A DNA stretch of 42,247 nt. Source: Spirochaetaceae bacterium (GTDB taxonomy: Bacteria; Spirochaetota; Spirochaetia; Treponematales; Breznakiellaceae). The stretch is from assembly GCA_031279015.1 (NCBI GenBank), contig JAITJI010000119.1:1-42247 (forward strand), written 5' to 3'. Positions 17,191 through 26,148 of the stretch are shown here, in pieces. How positions within the stretch are numbered: position 1 is the first letter of the stretch; each line of letters opens with the position of its first letter. The position numbers and the translations under genes were made by a program. A model generated the notes under the pieces. The model was not told the origin of the DNA. It saw nothing but the letters and a program-made list of their open reading frames with translations, and searched no databases.

Positions 17191-17850
17191 GTGTCCCGTG
17201 AACAGGTTGCCCCCACCAAGAGCAACCTCTTCCGGGTTAAGGAACGGCTTGCCATCGCCCAGGAGGGATACGATCTCCTGGAGCAGAAGCGGGAGATCCT
17301 GGTCATGGAGCTGATGCAGAAGGTGGAGCAGGTGAAGCTCCTGGAACGGGATCTTGACGTCCGGGTGTCCACCGCCTACCCCGCCCTCAAGCGGATGCTC
17401 GTCGTGGCGGGCCGGGAACGGGCGGAGAAGCTCTCCCGGAATATCCGGTACCGGTTTGACCTTCGGGAAAAACGGGTTCTGGTGGCGGGCATGAATCTGC
17501 CGGGGCTGGAGGTTCACCTGCCGGAGATGGAATTAAAGTATTCCGAGGCGAATTCATTTGCAGAATGTGATGAAACTGTGTTAGAATTCTTTGAGCTTTT
17601 AAAGATCCTTACCGAACTGGCTGCGGTGAGGACCATAGCCTGGCGTCTTGCCCGGGAGGTCCGGAAAACCCAGCGGCGGGTAAATGCCCTGGAAAAAATG
17701 GTTATTCCTACCGCCAGGGAAACAAAGGTCTATATTGAAGCTTCCCTTGAGGAAAAGGATCGGGATGCCTTTTTCTCAAGCAAGTTGTTAAAAAGGAAAG
17801 GAGTTGGGTCAAACCTTTCGGTTGATCCGGCATCCGGGGACAGGGAATGA
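17191..17850 (+). CDS. V-type ATPase subunit D (central rotor shaft)
   Basis: Subunit D is the long coiled-coil shaft that turns inside the A/B head and meets F and C. The 219-residue protein begins VAPTKSNLFRVKERLAIAQEG, the standard D opening, has a long middle coil with LLEQKREIL, and ends with the conserved RRVNALEKMVIPTARETKVYI segment. The start GTG 17191 has GGAGGAAAGGA directly before it. The gene lies 5.8 kb from subunit B, separated by the TetR/RND module, and overlaps a UspA-like gene by four bases (ATGA). The rest of the ATPase is at 3409-11409, so the complex is probably still complete. Confidence 0.94.
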   Translation: MSREQVAPTKSNLFRVKERLAIAQEGYDLLEQKREILVMELMQKVEQVKLLERDLDVRVSTAYPALKRMLVVAGRERAEKLSRNIRYRFDLREKRVLVAGMNLPGLEVHLPEMELKYSEANSFAECDETVLEFFELLKILTELAAVRTIAWRLAREVRKTQRRVNALEKMVIPTARETKVYIEASLEEKDRDAFFSSKLLKRKGVGSNLSVDPASGDRE

Positions 17851-18332
17851 TAAAACCGCTTTTTTCTCATATCGTTGTCGTGATCACCGGGTCCGATGCT
17901 TCTATTTTGGCGGCCAAGTATGCGATAATCATGGCGCGGCAGTACCACTGCCGGCTTTCGGCCGTCTACGTAGTGGATACCGCAACGATTCGCCAGCTTA
18001 CCCTGAGCAAAATTTTCATCCAGGAGGAGAGTCAGGAGTACGAGCGGGGCCTTGAGGCCAACGGCGAACGGTACCTTTCCTTTGTGGAAGAGCTGGCCCG
18101 GGCCAAGGGAGTCAGGGTGGAACGGGAGATCCGCCGGGGAGCGGTGTACACGGAGATCCTCAAGGCGGCGGATGAAAAAAAGGCGGATGTTATCGTTCTG
18201 GGCGGCTGGGAGAAGGATCGAAGCGCCCGGGATATCATTTCCCATTCACACCGGGAGATCATGGTAAATGCGAAATGTTCGGTGCTCTTGGTCAAAGAGG
18301 CGAATATCGATCAACTGTATAAGCAGGCATAA
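17847..18332 (+). CDS. Universal stress protein (UspA) family
   Basis: The 161-residue single Usp domain starts with the beta strand HIVVVITGSDASILAAKYAIIMA and ends CSVLLVKEA, both typical. The ATP-binding loop of Usp proteins (GxxG, then nine residues, then G-S/T) is replaced here by LGGWEKDRSARDIISHSHRE, so nucleotide binding is doubtful. The gene overlaps subunit D by four bases, suggesting coupled translation and perhaps a role tied to the ATPase or to energy stress. That link is inferred only from position. Confidence 0.8.
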   Translation: MIKPLFSHIVVVITGSDASILAAKYAIIMARQYHCRLSAVYVVDTATIRQLTLSKIFIQEESQEYERGLEANGERYLSFVEELARAKGVRVEREIRRGAVYTEILKAADEKKADVIVLGGWEKDRSARDIISHSHREIMVNAKCSVLLVKEANIDQLYKQA

Positions 18333-18333
18333 G

Positions 18334-18741
18334 ATGAGAATTGCGATTATCAGCGCTCCGGCACAGCGGCGCCCTCCCCCAGATTACGTAAGCGCCCTGG
18401 CCAAAGGGATGGAATCCATGGGGCACCGGGTGGATACACTGGACGCGTGGACTGAAGACGGGTTTCGTTTGCCCGGTTACGAGTATATCGTAGTAACAGC
18501 GGAGTCCATGTCCGTCTTCGGCGGCAAGATGCCCGAAGCGGTAGCCAGGATTCTCGCCTCCGGGGGCGGTCTTGGGGGGCGGAAGGGCGCCGCCTTCCTG
18601 AAAAAAACCGGCCCCTTTACCGCAAAAGCCATGGCGAACCTGATGCGGGCCATGGAAAGGGAGGGGATGATCGTCAACTGGAGCGATATCCTGTTGAACG
18701 CAGCCCATGCGGAATCCCTGGGAAAGCGGATCGGCGCCTAG
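18334..18741 (+). CDS. Small conserved protein, flavodoxin-fold-like
   Basis: The 135-residue product opens with MRIAIISAP and then DYVSALAKGMESMGHRVDTLDAW, a strand-loop-helix pattern like flavodoxin or NADPH-dependent reductase folds, followed by a second strand (YEYIVVTAESMSVFGGKMPE). No FMN phosphate-binding loop of the classical TxTGxT type is present, so cofactor binding is unproven. ATG 18334 begins two bases after the Usp stop. I do not recognise a specific family; redox or regulatory roles are both possible. Confidence 0.55.
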   Translation: MRIAIISAPAQRRPPPDYVSALAKGMESMGHRVDTLDAWTEDGFRLPGYEYIVVTAESMSVFGGKMPEAVARILASGGGLGGRKGAAFLKKTGPFTAKAMANLMRAMEREGMIVNWSDILLNAAHAESLGKRIGA

Positions 18742-18752
18742 TTAATTATGGA

Positions 18753-19544
18753 ATGGAAAACTATTACACCCTCCTTGGATTAACAGAAAACGCCACTGCC
18801 AAGGATATAAAAAGGGCCTTTCGGGAGCATGCGAAGAAACTGCATCCGGATATTGCCGGTAACGCCGCCGGCGGGGCCATGCGGAAGTTGCTCTGCGCCT
18901 ATGAGATCCTCTCTGATCCGGATCGGCGTTATAAGTATGACCGGGCCTATGCCCGGTTTGTAACCCGGGGCGCCTTTGACTACCGGACCTGGCTTAAGGA
19001 AGATCCTGAGGACCCTGTCCGTCAGGCAAAGCTGGTGTTCTTTCATCTTCTCCACCTGGAAGAGGAGGAGGCCCTTGCCGTGTGGCGGGCCCGGGGTGGG
19101 CTTGATTTTCCGCTGGAGAAGTATCTGGACCGGGAAGACTGGATGGACTGTGTCTTTATCCTGGCGGAAGAACTGGAGAAGCGGCAGTGCTACTATGAGG
19201 CCTTTGTGCTTCTGGCGGCCCTTATCCGGGAGGAACGGCGGCGACCCTATTTTCGGCATTTTACCGCCGATGTGGAGTTTGCCCTGAAAGAACTGGTCCG
19301 GCTCCGGCTTAAATCTGCGGTGGACGGCGAAACCTATGTGGAATGTCTTGAGACCCTGCTGGAATTGGGATTCCCCCCCAAGGATGAGGCCCGGTGGATG
19401 TGTTTTATTGCGGAAACCCTGATGCGGATGGGGGAACTGGGCGGTGCGGAGGCGGTTTTCCGTGAGGCTCTAAAGCGGGACCCCGGTGTGAGGAGTACGG
19501 TTTCCCTTCGCCGTAAGCTTAACCTGCAAAAGTTAGCTGACTAA
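18753..19544 (+). CDS. J-domain (DnaJ-like) protein
   Basis: Residues 3-66 are a J-domain: YYTLLGLTENATAKDIKRAF at the start, the HPD tripeptide that stimulates DnaK in KKLHPDIAG, and YEILSDPDRRYKYD at the end. The remaining 200 residues are helical, rich in Leu, Glu and Arg, with TPR-like spacing, and lack the Gly/Phe region and zinc-binding CxxCxGxG motifs of true DnaJ. It is therefore a specialised co-chaperone that could recruit DnaK to a client. The start at ATG 18753 has no strong ribosome site; ATG 18748 is in another frame. Confidence 0.85.
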   Translation: MENYYTLLGLTENATAKDIKRAFREHAKKLHPDIAGNAAGGAMRKLLCAYEILSDPDRRYKYDRAYARFVTRGAFDYRTWLKEDPEDPVRQAKLVFFHLLHLEEEEALAVWRARGGLDFPLEKYLDREDWMDCVFILAEELEKRQCYYEAFVLLAALIREERRRPYFRHFTADVEFALKELVRLRLKSAVDGETYVECLETLLELGFPPKDEARWMCFIAETLMRMGELGGAEAVFREALKRDPGVRSTVSLRRKLNLQKLAD

Positions 19545-19556
19545 TATGGAGCAGCT

Positions 19557-20309
19557 ATGATACGATTAAAAAATGAAAAGCAGATCGCCGGGATACGTTC
19601 ATCCTGCCGTCTTCTCAGTGCCATGTATGAGGAACTCATCCCCCGGGTTGTGCCGGGGGTTGAAACCATCGAACTGGACAGATGGGTTCAAAGGTGGATA
19701 AAGAAGGCCGGGGGAAGGCCCGCCTTTATGGGCTATGGTCCCGGATCAAACCCCTTCCCGGCGGCCCTCTGTATTTCCATCAACAATGAGGTGATCCACG
19801 GCATACCCACCCGGCGGCGGATAGCCGAAGGGGACCTTGTATCCCTGGACTGCGGTATCGATCTGGAGGGTTTTATCAGCGACAGGGCGGTTACGGTGGA
19901 GGCGGGGCGGGTGAGCGATGCCGCCCGGCAGCTCAACCGGGTTACCCGGGAGTGCCTCTACAAGGGCATTGAGGCGGCCCGGGCAGGGGACAGGCTCCTC
20001 CGGATCGCCCGGTCCATCAGCGCCCATGCGGCAGAGTACGGTTACGGGGTGGTGCATCAGTTCTGTGGTCACGGGGTAGGCTTTGATGTCCATGAGGACC
20101 CCGTAGTTCCCAACCATCCCCATGGCGCCAATCCAAAGATGAGCGCGGGGCTGGTTATCGCCATAGAGCCCATGATCAACCTGGGTACCGGAGATGTAGA
20201 GATCCTCGATGACGGCTGGACCGTGGTTACTGCGGACAATAAGCTTTCCGCCCATTGGGAGCATACGGTGGCGATATTTCCGGATCATACGGAAATATTG
20301 ACGGAATAG
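19557..20309 (+). CDS. map: Methionine aminopeptidase, type I
   Basis: The enzyme removes the initiator methionine from nascent proteins using two metal ions. Expected ligands are visible: Asp in SLDCGIDLEGFISDRAVTV (two Asp), His in GHGVGFDVHEDP, Glu in VIAIEPMIN, and Glu in WEHTVAI. The substrate-site His is in VIHGIP. The 250-residue length fits the short type I form without an N-terminal zinc domain. GGAG lies just before ATG 19557, 12 bases after the J-domain gene, so it ends the subunit D operon. A free gap of 117 bases follows. Confidence 0.94.
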   Translation: MIRLKNEKQIAGIRSSCRLLSAMYEELIPRVVPGVETIELDRWVQRWIKKAGGRPAFMGYGPGSNPFPAALCISINNEVIHGIPTRRRIAEGDLVSLDCGIDLEGFISDRAVTVEAGRVSDAARQLNRVTRECLYKGIEAARAGDRLLRIARSISAHAAEYGYGVVHQFCGHGVGFDVHEDPVVPNHPHGANPKMSAGLVIAIEPMINLGTGDVEILDDGWTVVTADNKLSAHWEHTVAIFPDHTEILTE

Positions 20310-20339
20310 GCTTTTTCCGGGGAGATGGAGATGTAACTA

Positions 20340-20364
20340 TTGTTAAAAAATAGTATTATATAAT
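20340..20364 (+). promoter_or_regulatory. AT-rich element upstream of the htrA promoter
   Basis: TTGTTA at 20340-20345 and TATAAT at 20359-20364 are only 13 bases apart, too close for an ordinary sigma-70 promoter. It may be an UP-like element or a second weak start. Confidence 0.25.
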
Positions 20365-20371
20365 ATAGGAA

Positions 20372-20401
20372 TTGACAAAAGCGCGCGTTGTTTTGTATCT
20401 A
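20372..20401 (+). promoter_or_regulatory. Promoter of the htrA-type protease gene
   Basis: A perfect TTGACA at 20372-20377 is followed after 18 bases by TATCTA at 20396-20401. Transcription would start about 20 bases before ATG 20427, leaving room for the AGGAG ribosome site. Confidence 0.5.
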
Positions 20402-20426
20402 TCAATTATAATTACAGGAGAGTGTT

Positions 20427-21929
20427 ATGAATCTCACCCGAAAATTGTCTTTAAAAAATTTCTTTGTCTTTAACCTGGTTCTTATCGGGGTAATCTTTGG
20501 GTTTTCCCTGGCTTTTCTTTCCTTTTCCTGCTCAACTCCCCAGGCACGGGCCGAGGCTAGTCCCGGGAATACGGTGGTTATCCCCTCGGACGCCCTGTTG
20601 GTGGCGGAGAGCCTTCAGACTACCCTCAATTCTGTGGCAGATAAGGTGCTTCCCTCGGTGGTGGAGCTTAAAACCGTTTCCATCCGCAGGCAGCAGATCC
20701 CCAATTTTAACGGGATCCCCTGGGAATTTTTCTTTGGTCCTCCGGAGGAAACCCCCGACGGCCGTGGTCAGGAACGGGAATTCCGGTCTCAGGGGCTGGG
20801 TTCGGGGATCATCGTCCGCCAGGAGAAGGATGTCTATTACGTGTTGACCAACAATCACGTGGTTGGGGAGGCCAACGAGATCTCCGTGGCCACCAATGAC
20901 GGTAAGGAGTACCCCGCAGAGCTTGTTGGTAAGGATGAGCGAAAGGATCTGGCCATGGTATCCTTTAAGACCGGTGACTTCTACCCTCTGGCGATCCTGG
21001 GGGATTCGGACAAGCTCAAGGTGGGGGACTGGGCCATTGCCGTGGGGAACCCTCTGGGTTTTATGTCCTCGGTGACCATGGGGATTGTCAGCGCCCTGGG
21101 CCGTACCGGCGGACCGGCGAACAACATCAATGACTTTATTCAAACCGATACCTCCATCAACCAGGGGAATTCCGGGGGCGCCCTGGTGAATATCCGGGGA
21201 GAGGTGGTGGGGATCAACACCTGGATTGCCAGCGGTTCCGGAGGCGGTTCTGTGGGGCTGGGTTTTGCCATTCCCATCAACAATGCCAAACGGTCAATCG
21301 ATGAGTTTATCAGTTCCGGAGAGATCAGCTATGGCTGGCTTGGGGTATCCCTTATAGACCCGGACAGGGAGGCCCTCCGGATACTTGGAGTGGAGGACAA
21401 ACGGGGCGCCCTGGCTTCTCAGGTGTTCCTCGATTCGCCGGCAAACAAGGGGGGGATAGAGCCGGGTGATTTCATCACCCACCTTAACGGCAAGGAGGTC
21501 CGGGGGGTGAACGCCCTGACCCTGGCCGTGGGGGATCTCAAACCCGGTGAACGGGCCACCTTTACGGTGATCCGGGACCGCGTCCCCCGGGATATTACGG
21601 TTCGAATCGAAGCCCGGAATGAGACGGTGACGGCGGAGAATAAGAAACTCTGGCCCGGTGTGGTCGCTGTCTCCCTGACCGATGATCTGCGGAGCCGGCT
21701 CAAGCTGGACAAGAATGCCGTGGGGGTCATCGTCGCCCAGGTTGTGGCGGATAGCCCCGCGGCGATCATCGGGATTCAGCGGGAGGATAGGATTGTCGGT
21801 ATAAACGGCGAACCGGTCCGGGATCTGGCGGCCTTCTTCCGGCTGTTGCGGGAAAAGGCGGGCAGGGAACTCTGGTTTGAGGTAGTCCGGGGCGAATCTA
21901 CCCTGGAAACGCTAAAATTTAAACGGTAG
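20427..21929 (+). CDS. HtrA/DegP-family serine protease with two PDZ domains
   Basis: A signal-anchor or signal peptide (residues 15-42, ending SCSTPQARA) sends the protein across the inner membrane; the Cys there could also be a lipobox. The trypsin-like domain has His in LTNNHVVG, Asp in RKDLAMVSF and the nucleophile Ser in QGNSGGALV, a complete catalytic triad. Two PDZ domains follow, near residues 300-390 and 410-490, with GWLGVSL opening the first and DSPAAIIGIQ typical of the second. The 500 residues match the DegP/MucD type. It should degrade or refold damaged periplasmic proteins. M18 aminopeptidase follows after 7 bases. Confidence 0.94.
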   Translation: MNLTRKLSLKNFFVFNLVLIGVIFGFSLAFLSFSCSTPQARAEASPGNTVVIPSDALLVAESLQTTLNSVADKVLPSVVELKTVSIRRQQIPNFNGIPWEFFFGPPEETPDGRGQEREFRSQGLGSGIIVRQEKDVYYVLTNNHVVGEANEISVATNDGKEYPAELVGKDERKDLAMVSFKTGDFYPLAILGDSDKLKVGDWAIAVGNPLGFMSSVTMGIVSALGRTGGPANNINDFIQTDTSINQGNSGGALVNIRGEVVGINTWIASGSGGGSVGLGFAIPINNAKRSIDEFISSGEISYGWLGVSLIDPDREALRILGVEDKRGALASQVFLDSPANKGGIEPGDFITHLNGKEVRGVNALTLAVGDLKPGERATFTVIRDRVPRDITVRIEARNETVTAENKKLWPGVVAVSLTDDLRSRLKLDKNAVGVIVAQVVADSPAAIIGIQREDRIVGINGEPVRDLAAFFRLLREKAGRELWFEVVRGESTLETLKFKR

Positions 21930-21936
21930 GGTATCT

Positions 21937-23436
21937 ATGGGCGGCGACGATAGGCAAAACGAAACCAAGAGTGAAGGGGAACTCCTCCGGGAAAAACTCT
22001 TTGTCAACAAGAAGAATTCCTGGGAGGAGGCGGAGCCGGAAGAGCTTGAAGGGATTCACCGGTTTGCGGAGGATTACAAGGATTTTCTTAACCGGGGAAA
22101 GACCGAACGGGAGTGTACCTCCCGGGCGGAGGAGCTGCTCCGGGCCCGGGGATTTTCGGATATCGATACCCTGAAGGGTCCCCTGAGTCCGGGGGCAAAG
22201 CTGTACCGGAATAACCGGGGTAAATCCCTGGTGGCCGCGGTGATCGGCAGAGCCCCTCTTTCCGGCGGGGTGAATATCGTCGGCGCCCATATCGATTCCC
22301 CCCGGATCGATCTCAAGGACAATCCCCTCTACGAAGAGGGGGAATTTGCCCTCCTGGATACCCATTACTACGGGGGCATTAAAAACTATCAGTGGACCAC
22401 CATCCCCCTGGCTCTCCACGGAGTTCTGATAGGCCCGGAGGGTAAGGTTATCGAGATTCGGGTAGGGGAAGAGGAGGGGGATCCGGTTTTTACCGTCACC
22501 GATCTCCTGCCCCACCTGGCACGGGAGCAGATGCAGAAAAAGGTCTCCGAATTTCTTACCGGTGAAGATCTGGATATCCTGGCGGGTTCCCGGCCTTTTC
22601 GGGACTCCAAGGTAAAGGAGAAGGTAAAACTTAACCTGTTGAACCTCCTCTATGAACGGTATGGAATCGTTGAACAGGACTTTGCCGGGGGGGAACTTGA
22701 ATTTGTTCCCGCCCACAAGGCCCGGGATGTGGGGTTTGACCGGAGCATGATAGGGGCCTATGGTCACGATGACCGTTCCTGCGCGTGGGCCGCCCTGCAG
22801 GCGATTCTGGAGATTGCCCTGCCGGGAGCCATCCCCCCGGGCAGCGCGGGGAAGGCGCCCTCAGACGGCGCTGCGGTCCCGGAAAAGACGGTGATATGCT
22901 TCCTCTCCGATAAGGAGGAGATCGGGTCTGCGGGAAACACCGGCGCCCAGTCCCGGATGCTTGAAAACTGTATCGCCCAGATCTGCGAATCTGCGGGGGA
23001 GGGCGCTTCGGAATTGGCCCTTCGCCGGGTACTGGACCGTTCCGCCATGCTTTCCGCAGATGTCAATTCCGCCTATGACCCCAACTACGATTCGGTTTAC
23101 GATAAGAAAAACGCGTCCTTCTTTGGCAAGGGGCTGGTGCTGAGTAAGGCTACCGGTTCGGGGGGAAAATTCGGCGGCAGCGAAGCCAATGCGGAATTTT
23201 ACCGGAAGCTGCGGGATATCCTGGACAGGAACCGGATCCCCTGGCAGTACGGTGATCTGGGAAAAGTTGACAAGGGCGGGGGTGGTACCATTGCCAAATA
23301 CCCGGCCAACCTCGGCATCGAGGTCCTTGACTGCGGCATCCCGGTGCTCTCCATGCACTCCCCCTTTGAGGTGATAAGCAAGATAGACCTCTACTCCACC
23401 TGGCGGGCCTACCTTGCCTTTTTGCGGGAAGCCTGA
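21937..23436 (+). CDS. M18-family aminopeptidase
   Basis: The 499-residue metallopeptidase contains VGAHIDSPRIDLKDNPLYE (metal His and Asp), SDKEEIGSAGNTGAQS (catalytic Glu pair) and, at the end, LSMHSPFEVISKID (metal His), as in aspartyl aminopeptidase-type M18 enzymes. They remove N-terminal residues from peptides in the cytoplasm. The start ATG 21937 lies 7 bases after the htrA stop, suggesting co-transcription and a proteolysis operon. Its last 28 bases overlap the 3' end of the aspartase gene on the other strand. Confidence 0.93.
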   Translation: MGGDDRQNETKSEGELLREKLFVNKKNSWEEAEPEELEGIHRFAEDYKDFLNRGKTERECTSRAEELLRARGFSDIDTLKGPLSPGAKLYRNNRGKSLVAAVIGRAPLSGGVNIVGAHIDSPRIDLKDNPLYEEGEFALLDTHYYGGIKNYQWTTIPLALHGVLIGPEGKVIEIRVGEEEGDPVFTVTDLLPHLAREQMQKKVSEFLTGEDLDILAGSRPFRDSKVKEKVKLNLLNLLYERYGIVEQDFAGGELEFVPAHKARDVGFDRSMIGAYGHDDRSCAWAALQAILEIALPGAIPPGSAGKAPSDGAAVPEKTVICFLSDKEEIGSAGNTGAQSRMLENCIAQICESAGEGASELALRRVLDRSAMLSADVNSAYDPNYDSVYDKKNASFFGKGLVLSKATGSGGKFGGSEANAEFYRKLRDILDRNRIPWQYGDLGKVDKGGGGTIAKYPANLGIEVLDCGIPVLSMHSPFEVISKIDLYSTWRAYLAFLREA

Positions 23437-24842
23437 ACAGCGGCGGCCTCCAGGATCTCCCGGCACTGCGCCGGGTTGCCGCCGTGTTCGGTGACGATGG
23501 CGCTTACCTGGTCGTAGCCCAGCATGGGTACGTAGGCGGCGGCGAAAACGCAGGAGGATTCCAGCAGCGCTGCACAGCGTTGCCGGTTGGGGACAAGGCC
23601 CTCAAGTCCCTTGGTACGAAAGAGTTCTACCGTGCGGCTCATAAGGGAAAGGCTCTCCAGGAGGGCGTCGGCGATGAGGGGAAGAAAGCTGTTGAGTTCA
23701 AATTCCCCCCGGGATGCCGCCAGGGTAATAGCCTGGTCGTTGGCGATAACCCGTATGGCGGCCTGAATCGTCATCTCCGGGATAACGGGGTTTACCTTTC
23801 CCGGCATGATGGTGCTCCCCGCCTGGAGGGGGGCAAGCCGCAGTTCCCCCAGGCCCCCGCCGGGACCGGAGTTCATGAGGCGCAGGTCTCCGGCTATCTT
23901 CATAAGGTTTACCGCCAGGGCCTTGAGGAGCCCTGAGACTTCCACAAAGACATCGTTGTTCTGGGTGATGTCCATGGGGTATTCCGATATGGCGAGGCCC
24001 ATGCCGGTGAGTTCCCGCAGGGTTTCGATGACGGCATAGCGGTAGCGCCGTTCGGCGTTGTTTCCCAGGCCCACGGCGGTGCCTCCCAGGTTTACCTGCC
24101 GCAACCGTTCCTCCGCTTTGTAAAGCCGCCACCGGTCCCGTCCTATGGCCTGGGCATAGGCGCCGAATTCTTCCCCCAGGGTGACGGATACCGCGTCCAT
24201 CAGTTCGGTACGGCCCGTTTTTTTTATGTCCCCAAATTCATTTTCCCGTTTCTGCAGGGCTTCCTGCAGTTTAGCGCAATCCTCACTGAGTTCCCGCAGC
24301 AAACCTATGGCGGCTATACGGAGGGCCGTGGGATATACGTCGTTGGTGGACTGGCCCCGGTTCACATCGTCCAGAGGATGGATGTACTCGTATTGACCAT
24401 AGTTCCTGCCGCAGATGGACAGGGCGATGTTGGCAATCACCTCGTTGACGTTCATGTTGGTCGATGTTCCGGCCCCGCCCTGGAGGGCGTCAACGATGAA
24501 CATATCCGCCGCCTCACCGGCCAGTATCCGGTCACAGGCAGCGGCGATGGCCCGGAACTTTTCCCGATCCCCTATGACACGGCCTTCTTCGGCGTTTCCG
24601 GTCCCGGCATCACCGGCGCCTGATAGATCGCTGCCCGGTAATGGATCGCCCCGTGATGCGGCGATTCCCTCATAGCTCAGGGCGGCGGCTTTCTTGATCA
24701 GTACCATGGCCCGGATGAGCCTGGGGTCTGTTTTCTTGTAATCCAGGGCGAAGTTTTCCCGGGCCCGGAAACTTTGGAGCCCGTAGGAGGCGTCGCCGGG
24801 GATCTCCCGTTCACCCAGGGCATCCTTTTCAATCCGGATCAT
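23409..24842 (-). CDS. aspA: Aspartate ammonia-lyase (fumarase/aspartase superfamily)
   Basis: The signature GSTIMPGKVNP near residue 313 contains the flexible active-site Ser loop. Family blocks GGAGTSTNMNVNEVIAN, QSTNDVYPTA and TGRTELMDAV are intact, pointing to aspartase (aspartate to fumarate and ammonia) more than fumarase. A 20-odd residue Gly/Ser/Asp insert lies near residues 58-80, which homologues lack. ATG 24842 is chosen over the TTG-type start at 24869 because GAGGAG lies four bases before it; it overlaps the hydF end by 14 bases. The 3' end runs into M18 from the opposite strand. It may supply fumarate to fermentation. Confidence 0.9.
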   Translation of the reverse strand: MIRIEKDALGEREIPGDASYGLQSFRARENFALDYKKTDPRLIRAMVLIKKAAALSYEGIAASRGDPLPGSDLSGAGDAGTGNAEEGRVIGDREKFRAIAAACDRILAGEAADMFIVDALQGGAGTSTNMNVNEVIANIALSICGRNYGQYEYIHPLDDVNRGQSTNDVYPTALRIAAIGLLRELSEDCAKLQEALQKRENEFGDIKKTGRTELMDAVSVTLGEEFGAYAQAIGRDRWRLYKAEERLRQVNLGGTAVGLGNNAERRYRYAVIETLRELTGMGLAISEYPMDITQNNDVFVEVSGLLKALAVNLMKIAGDLRLMNSGPGGGLGELRLAPLQAGSTIMPGKVNPVIPEMTIQAAIRVIANDQAITLAASRGEFELNSFLPLIADALLESLSLMSRTVELFRTKGLEGLVPNRQRCAALLESSCVFAAAYVPMLGYDQVSAIVTEHGGNPAQCREILEAAAVQASRKKAR

Positions 24843-26070
24843 GGCGCTCCTCAAGTTCCGCAAGAACATGGGGAAACATGGCGATACTCCGTTTCAGGAT
24901 CCCCTGCATTTGGGCGATCACGATGCCGTAGTTGGTAAAGGGGACGTCTTCATCCGCCGCGCATTTTTGACGGTACCGCATTTCCCGTTCGGTAAGCATA
25001 CAAGCCCCGCAGTGGATCACCACCCGGTAGCCCGAAAGATCCTCCGGGAATTCAGCCCCGGAAGTGAAGGTAAAATCCGGTTCTACACCGCTGTAGTTCC
25101 GAATCCACCGGGGGAGTTTTACCGTGCCGATATCGTCGCACTGCCGGTGATGGGTACAACCTTCCGCAATCAGAATCCTCTCTCCCTCCCGGAGTTCGTC
25201 GATGGTCCTGACTCCCCGCACCGCCCCGGAGAGGGTTCCCTTGTACCGGGAAAAGAGGATGGAAAAGGATGTGAGGGGGATGTCCGGGGGGGTGTCTGCG
25301 GACACCTTGGCAAAGACCTGACTGTCGGTGACCACCAGGCGCGGTTTTTTTCCCAGATGCGCCAGGGTTTCCCGGAGTTCAAATTCCTTTACCACAATAG
25401 CCGCAGCGTCCCCTTCCAGGATGTCCCGGATGGTCTGCTGCTGGGGCAGGATCAGCCGGCCCTTGGGAGCCGCCTTGTCGATGGGAGTCACCAGGACCAC
25501 AAAATCCCCGGGTTCGATAAGGTCCCCCAAAATCCGGAACTTTGGCTCTTCCGTTACCGCCAGTACGGCGATCCGCTCCTTGAGGGCATCGATGTTGAAC
25601 TTCTCCCTGGCGCTGATAAAGAGCTCATCCCCGGAGGCCCCCGGGGGAGACGCCGCTGCGCCTTTTCCGCCGGGGAGGAGATCGCTTTTGTTGTAGGCCA
25701 CCAGGTATTTAACCGATTTCTCCCGGAACAGGCGGATGAGATCCTCATCCGCGGCGGTTTTCCCTGCAAGGGCGTCCACCACCAGTACCGCCGCATCGGC
25801 CTTGTTCAGCACCTGTTTGGCTTTCCGGACCCGCAGTTCCCCCAGGGCCCCCTCATCGTCGATTCCCGGGGTGTCGATGATCACCACCGGCCCCAGGGGG
25901 AGGAGTTCCATGGCCTTGTACACCGGGTCGGTAGTGGTTCCCTTCAGCTCCGAAACAATGGCCGTTTCCTGACCGGTGACGGCGTTTACCACGCTTGATT
26001 TCCCCGCGTTACGGCGGCCAAAAAAGCCGATATGCACCCGTCCTGCAGAAGGAGTGTCATTGAGTCCCAT
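24829..26070 (-). CDS. hydF: [FeFe]-hydrogenase H-cluster maturation GTPase HydF
   Basis: HydF is the scaffold on which the di-iron part of the H-cluster is assembled before transfer to hydrogenase. The N-terminal GTPase has GRRNAGKSS (P-loop), DTPG, and NKSD. The C-terminal cluster domain has CTHHRQCDD and HCGACM, matching the CxH...HCxxC iron-sulfur ligand pattern of HydF. ATG 26070 fits the family start; upstream codons to 26157 belong to the leader. No Shine-Dalgarno precedes it, but TATAGT lies 6 bases upstream. HydE, HydG and hydrogenase genes are not in this window. Aspartase is translationally coupled to its end. Confidence 0.95.
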   Translation of the reverse strand: MGLNDTPSAGRVHIGFFGRRNAGKSSVVNAVTGQETAIVSELKGTTTDPVYKAMELLPLGPVVIIDTPGIDDEGALGELRVRKAKQVLNKADAAVLVVDALAGKTAADEDLIRLFREKSVKYLVAYNKSDLLPGGKGAAASPPGASGDELFISAREKFNIDALKERIAVLAVTEEPKFRILGDLIEPGDFVVLVTPIDKAAPKGRLILPQQQTIRDILEGDAAAIVVKEFELRETLAHLGKKPRLVVTDSQVFAKVSADTPPDIPLTSFSILFSRYKGTLSGAVRGVRTIDELREGERILIAEGCTHHRQCDDIGTVKLPRWIRNYSGVEPDFTFTSGAEFPEDLSGYRVVIHCGACMLTEREMRYRQKCAADEDVPFTNYGIVIAQMQGILKRSIAMFPHVLAELEERHDPD

Positions 26071-26076
26071 GTTTAT

Positions 26077-26082
26077 ACTATA
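26077..26082 (-). promoter_or_regulatory. -10 box TATAGT six bases before hydF
   Basis: TATAGT ends six bases before ATG 26070, so transcription would start at or next to the start codon. No recognisable -35 lies 16-18 bases further. It directly follows a T-run terminator. Confidence 0.45.
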
Positions 26083-26117
26083 AAAAAAATAGCATCGGCC
26101 TGCTACCAGTCGATGCT
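26082..26117 (-). terminator. Rho-independent terminator upstream of hydF
   Basis: On the minus strand AGCATCG (26117-26111) pairs perfectly with CGATGCT (26097-26091) around a 13-base loop, followed by A and eight T (26089-26082). It would end transcripts from ptsI and the small membrane gene. A competing pairing exists: GGCCGATG from the right arm with CATCGGCC at 26131-26124. Confidence 0.72.
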
Positions 26118-26148
26118 TACCCGGGCCGATGTCTGCTGCCCGGCGTTT

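Noticed and set aside
24841-25998. 385-residue plus-strand open frame opposite hydF
   Set aside because: hydF is confirmed by its GTPase and cluster motifs; the opposite frame is a GC-driven shadow.
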